Shown here piece after piece: positions 62,193 through 64,000 of a DNA stretch of 64,000 nucleotides. Source of the DNA: an uncultured Rhodopila sp. (GTDB lineage: Bacteria > Pseudomonadota > Alphaproteobacteria > Acetobacterales > Acetobacteraceae); the NCBI RefSeq assembly GCF_903944925.1, contig NZ_CAJATU010000123.1:124001-188000 (forward strand), written 5' to 3'. Both the position numbers and the translations under genes were made by a program. The notes under the pieces are model-generated. The model searched no databases. It had not been told where the DNA came from and was given only the letters and a program-made list of their open reading frames with translations. Position 1 is the stretch's first letter; every line of letters starts with the position of its first letter.

Positions 62193-62912
62193 ATGAACAA
62201 CGCGTATGATAATAGGGACGATTTTCTCTTGAACATGACCAACCGCGGCCGCGGACGCCCAAGCCGGCGGCGCGGCTTCGACGACGACTTCGCCTTTGAC
62301 CGTGCTCCGCCAGGCGACCTGCCGCGGACCCCACCGTCATGGCCCTCCTCGGCGGGTTTTGGCCCGGAGCACGACGCGACCGTGAAGTGGTTCAATCCCG
62401 AAAAGGGATTTGGCTTCGTGGCGCTGTCCGACGGGTCCGGGGATGCGTTCCTACATGCCAACACACTCAATCAGTCCGGTCACAGTGCCGTAAGTCCCGG
62501 AGCAACACTCCGGGTTCGTATCGGCCAGGGCCAGAAGGGTCGGCAGGTGTCGGAGGTGCTATCGGTCGACGAAAGCACCGCCACGCCGTCCGCCGGCCGC
62601 GGTGCCGGTGGTCCTCCGGGCGGTGCGCCGCGCGGTCCGGGCGGTTTCGGTGGCGGTGCCGCAGGCGGTGGTGCCCCCCGCCGCGGTGCGCCGACGGGTC
62701 CTTCGGTGGAAATGCAGGGTACCGTTAAATGGTACAATGCGACCAAGGGCTTCGGCTTCGTGGCCCCGTCCGAGGGCGGCAAGGACGTGTTCGTGCACGC
62801 CTCCGCGCTGCAGCGGGCCGGTGTCATGCAGCTCGCGGAAGGCCAGACCATCTGGATGGATGTCGTCCAGGGGGCCAAGGGTCCGGAAGCGACCTCCATA
62901 CGCACCGACTGA
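62193..62912 (+). CDS. Double cold-shock-domain protein
   Basis: The 239-residue protein has two cold-shock domains. CSD1 (about 60-125) has VKWFNPEKGFGFVAL (RNP1) and DAFLHAN (RNP2). CSD2 (about 172-238) has GTVKWYNATKGFGFVAPSEGG and DVFVHASAL. An Arg-rich N-terminus (NRGRGRPSRRRGFDDD) and a Gly/Pro/Arg-rich linker (128-171) add nucleic-acid-binding tails. Such two-domain proteins of Alphaproteobacteria bind single-stranded RNA or DNA as chaperones in cold shock or stationary phase. The ATG at 62193 was chosen by the protein layout; the ribosome binding site is weak. A perfect terminator follows. Confidence 0.93.
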   Translation: MNNAYDNRDDFLLNMTNRGRGRPSRRRGFDDDFAFDRAPPGDLPRTPPSWPSSAGFGPEHDATVKWFNPEKGFGFVALSDGSGDAFLHANTLNQSGHSAVSPGATLRVRIGQGQKGRQVSEVLSVDESTATPSAGRGAGGPPGGAPRGPGGFGGGAAGGGAPRRGAPTGPSVEMQGTVKWYNATKGFGFVAPSEGGKDVFVHASALQRAGVMQLAEGQTIWMDVVQGAKGPEATSIRTD

Positions 62913-62940
62913 TCCGGCTGGCCTAGCCGTTTCCGATTGC

Positions 62941-62979
62941 AAAGGCCCGGCTGAGGAATCTCCTCAGCCGGGCCTTTTT
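62941..62979 (+). terminator. Strong Rho-independent terminator after the cold-shock gene
   Basis: A perfect 17-bp stem (62941-62957 with 62961-62977, AAAGGCCCGGCTGAGGA and its complement) with a 3-nt loop is followed by TT, giving TTTTT at the 3' end. As the sequence is symmetrical (AAA at the other end) it could work in both directions. Confidence 0.95.
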
Positions 62980-63042
62980 GCTGGCTCTTTCCCGGTCGGT
63001 CGTCCGGGGGCATGCTGATCCTGCAAATCATGGAGGACGCCG

Positions 63043-63894
63043 ATGCAGCCGGTTGTTGCGGTTATCGCCCCCGGGATGATGGGCAGTGCGGTCGCCGGAC
63101 GCCTCACCTCCAGCGGCCTCGAAGTCCGCACCCTGCTCGCCGGCCGATCGGCGGCGACCGTGGCGCGGGCGGCGGCGGCGGGGATGCGGGACGCGTCGAT
63201 GGAGCAGATCGCGGCGGCCGATTTCATTCTGTCGATCGTGCCTCCCGGGGAGGCTTTGGCGTTGGCGGAGCAGTTGGCCCCCGCACTGCGTGCTGCGCCG
63301 CGCCGGACGATCTTCGTGGATTGCAATGCGGTGAGTCCGGAGACGGTGCGGCGGATCGATGCGGTGGTGCGGGAAACCGGCGCGGCGTTCGTCGATGGCG
63401 GCATCATCGGTCCGCCGCCGGAGCCGGATTCGAGCAAGACCCGGATCTACCTGTCGGGGTCGGATGCCGGCAAGGTCGCGGGATTGTCGGCGTTCGGGCT
63501 GTCGATGCCGGTTCAGCCGGGACCCGTCGGCGCGGCCTCGGCGATGAAGATGTCCTATGCCGGGATCACCAAGGGCTTCACCGCGCTGGGCGCGGCCATG
63601 ATGCTGGCGGCGACGCGGGCCGGCACCGACGACGCGCTGATCGCCGAGATGAGCGTCAGCCAGCCGGCGCTGCTGAAGTGGCTGATATCACAGATGCCGA
63701 AGATGCACGGCAAGGCTTATCGCTGGGTCGCCGAAATGGAGGAAATCGCCGCCTTCATCGGCGCCGATCGGCCCGGGGCGGGGTTTTATGAGGCGGCGGC
63801 GCGGCTGTATGAGGCGATCGCGGCGGATTTCGAGGGGCCTTGCGTCGAGACGGCGGCGCTGGATGGGTTCTGCGAAAAGGCGAAATCGGTGTGA
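63043..63894 (+). CDS. NAD(P)-dependent dehydrogenase, beta-hydroxyacid dehydrogenase-like with DUF1932
   Basis: The 283-residue protein has a Rossmann N-terminus (VAVIAPGMMGSAVAGRL, where Ala replaces the first Gly of the usual GLGxMG) and then FILSIVPPGEALALAEQLAP. It has the segment DCNAVSPETVRRIDAVVRETGAAFVDGGIIGPPP and the helix with the catalytic-type Lys in AMKMSYAGITKGFTALGAAM. The C-terminal domain (LLKWLISQMPKMHGKAYRWVAEMEEIAAFI) matches DUF1932, as in a group of 6-phosphogluconate/3-hydroxyisobutyrate dehydrogenase-like enzymes. The substrate is unknown. A GGAGGACG ribosome binding site is present. It is convergent with the TenA-like partial gene. Confidence 0.85.
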   Translation: MQPVVAVIAPGMMGSAVAGRLTSSGLEVRTLLAGRSAATVARAAAAGMRDASMEQIAAADFILSIVPPGEALALAEQLAPALRAAPRRTIFVDCNAVSPETVRRIDAVVRETGAAFVDGGIIGPPPEPDSSKTRIYLSGSDAGKVAGLSAFGLSMPVQPGPVGAASAMKMSYAGITKGFTALGAAMMLAATRAGTDDALIAEMSVSQPALLKWLISQMPKMHGKAYRWVAEMEEIAAFIGADRPGAGFYEAAARLYEAIAADFEGPCVETAALDGFCEKAKSV

Positions 63895-63909
63895 GCGAGC
63901 CGGCGGCCG

Positions 63910-64000
63910 CTACGCCGCATCCCCCGGCCACCGCCGAAGCTGATACGCCCCGTCCCAGAACAGCCACTCATACTGCGTTGACCGGATGAACGCCGTCAGC
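63910..64000 (-). CDS. TenA/thiaminase II-like protein, 3' end only
   Basis: On the minus strand a frame open from the window edge ends in TAG at 63910. Its last 29 residues read TAFIRSTQYEWLFWDGAY and then QLRRWPGDAA. The pattern with FWD-A and a near-terminal WP is typical of the C-terminus of TenA-type (thiaminase II) helical proteins, which recycle thiamine pyrimidines. The rest lies outside the window, so this is a tentative call based on one short signature. It is convergent with the dehydrogenase gene, with a gap of 15 nt. Confidence 0.55.
   Translation of the reverse strand, partial: LTAFIRSTQYEWLFWDGAYQLRRWPGDAA

Overview
The window is GC-rich and gene-dense and comes from an alphaproteobacterium. 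The evidence is the gene order lpxC-bamD-recN-ligA, a class I lysyl-tRNA synthetase, the sequences of RpoB/RpoC, and the many palindromic GTCATGGC...-type intergenic elements. An Acetobacteraceae-like member of the Rhodospirillales is my best guess; this is inference from gene content, not a database match. No tRNA, rRNA, CRISPR array, prophage or intact insertion sequence was seen.

Layout. 1-2821: the end of a small biosynthetic operon (3' part of an alpha-oxoamine synthase, a fusion of a dead acyl-carrier-like domain with an SRPBCC domain, a second SRPBCC-like protein, an atypical extended SDR). It is followed by a PEP-CTERM secreted protein and an RND efflux pair (to 7611). 7991-15924: a tightly overlapping group made of a class III cyclase/AAA/TPR regulator, a YcaO protein, a TfuA protein, an HEXXH metalloprotease and a 231-residue protein ending in four tandem VGRDSGL heptapeptides. 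This is the most interesting part: it looks like an undescribed RiPP-type (YcaO-TfuA, possibly thioamide) peptide modification system with a repeated core. 16203-19818: secreted or membrane proteins, partly bracketed by a pair of direct repeats. 20099-23345: marR-emrA-emrB efflux operon. 23401-28354: S41 protease, two SDRs, an ABC exporter. 28423-29154: VapC/Phd-type toxin-antitoxin pair with a palindromic operator. 29260-40403: rplK-rplA-rplJ-rplL-rpoB-rpoC on the minus strand, without nusG/secE upstream or rpsL downstream. 40675-44691: a second PEP-CTERM protein, a membrane protein, an SGNH hydrolase, a DUF1330 protein and a GNAT enzyme. 44847-50646: ligA, recN, bamD, lpxC. 50815-57783: catabolic and transport genes (RraA-like, FAH family, GT39 membrane protein, amidohydrolase plus MFS) and a cysteine synthase. 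58118-64000: class I lysS, an MprF-like membrane protein with half of its synthase domain missing, a double cold-shock-domain protein with a perfect terminator, a beta-hydroxyacid dehydrogenase-like protein, and the end of a TenA-like gene.

How genes work together. In the YcaO locus the four upstream genes overlap by 4 nt each, so they are almost certainly co-translated. The repeat gene follows after 83 nt with its own strong ribosome binding site, as expected for a substrate needed in larger amounts. The proposed scheme is: regulator controls expression, YcaO plus TfuA modify the heptapeptide repeats, the protease trims the product. That scheme is inference; the gene order, motifs and repeat are seen directly. 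The ribosomal/RNA polymerase block has recognisable control points: a promoter before rplK, a folded leader before rplJ, two hairpins between rplL and rpoB, a palindromic element between rpoB and rpoC, and a terminator after rpoC.
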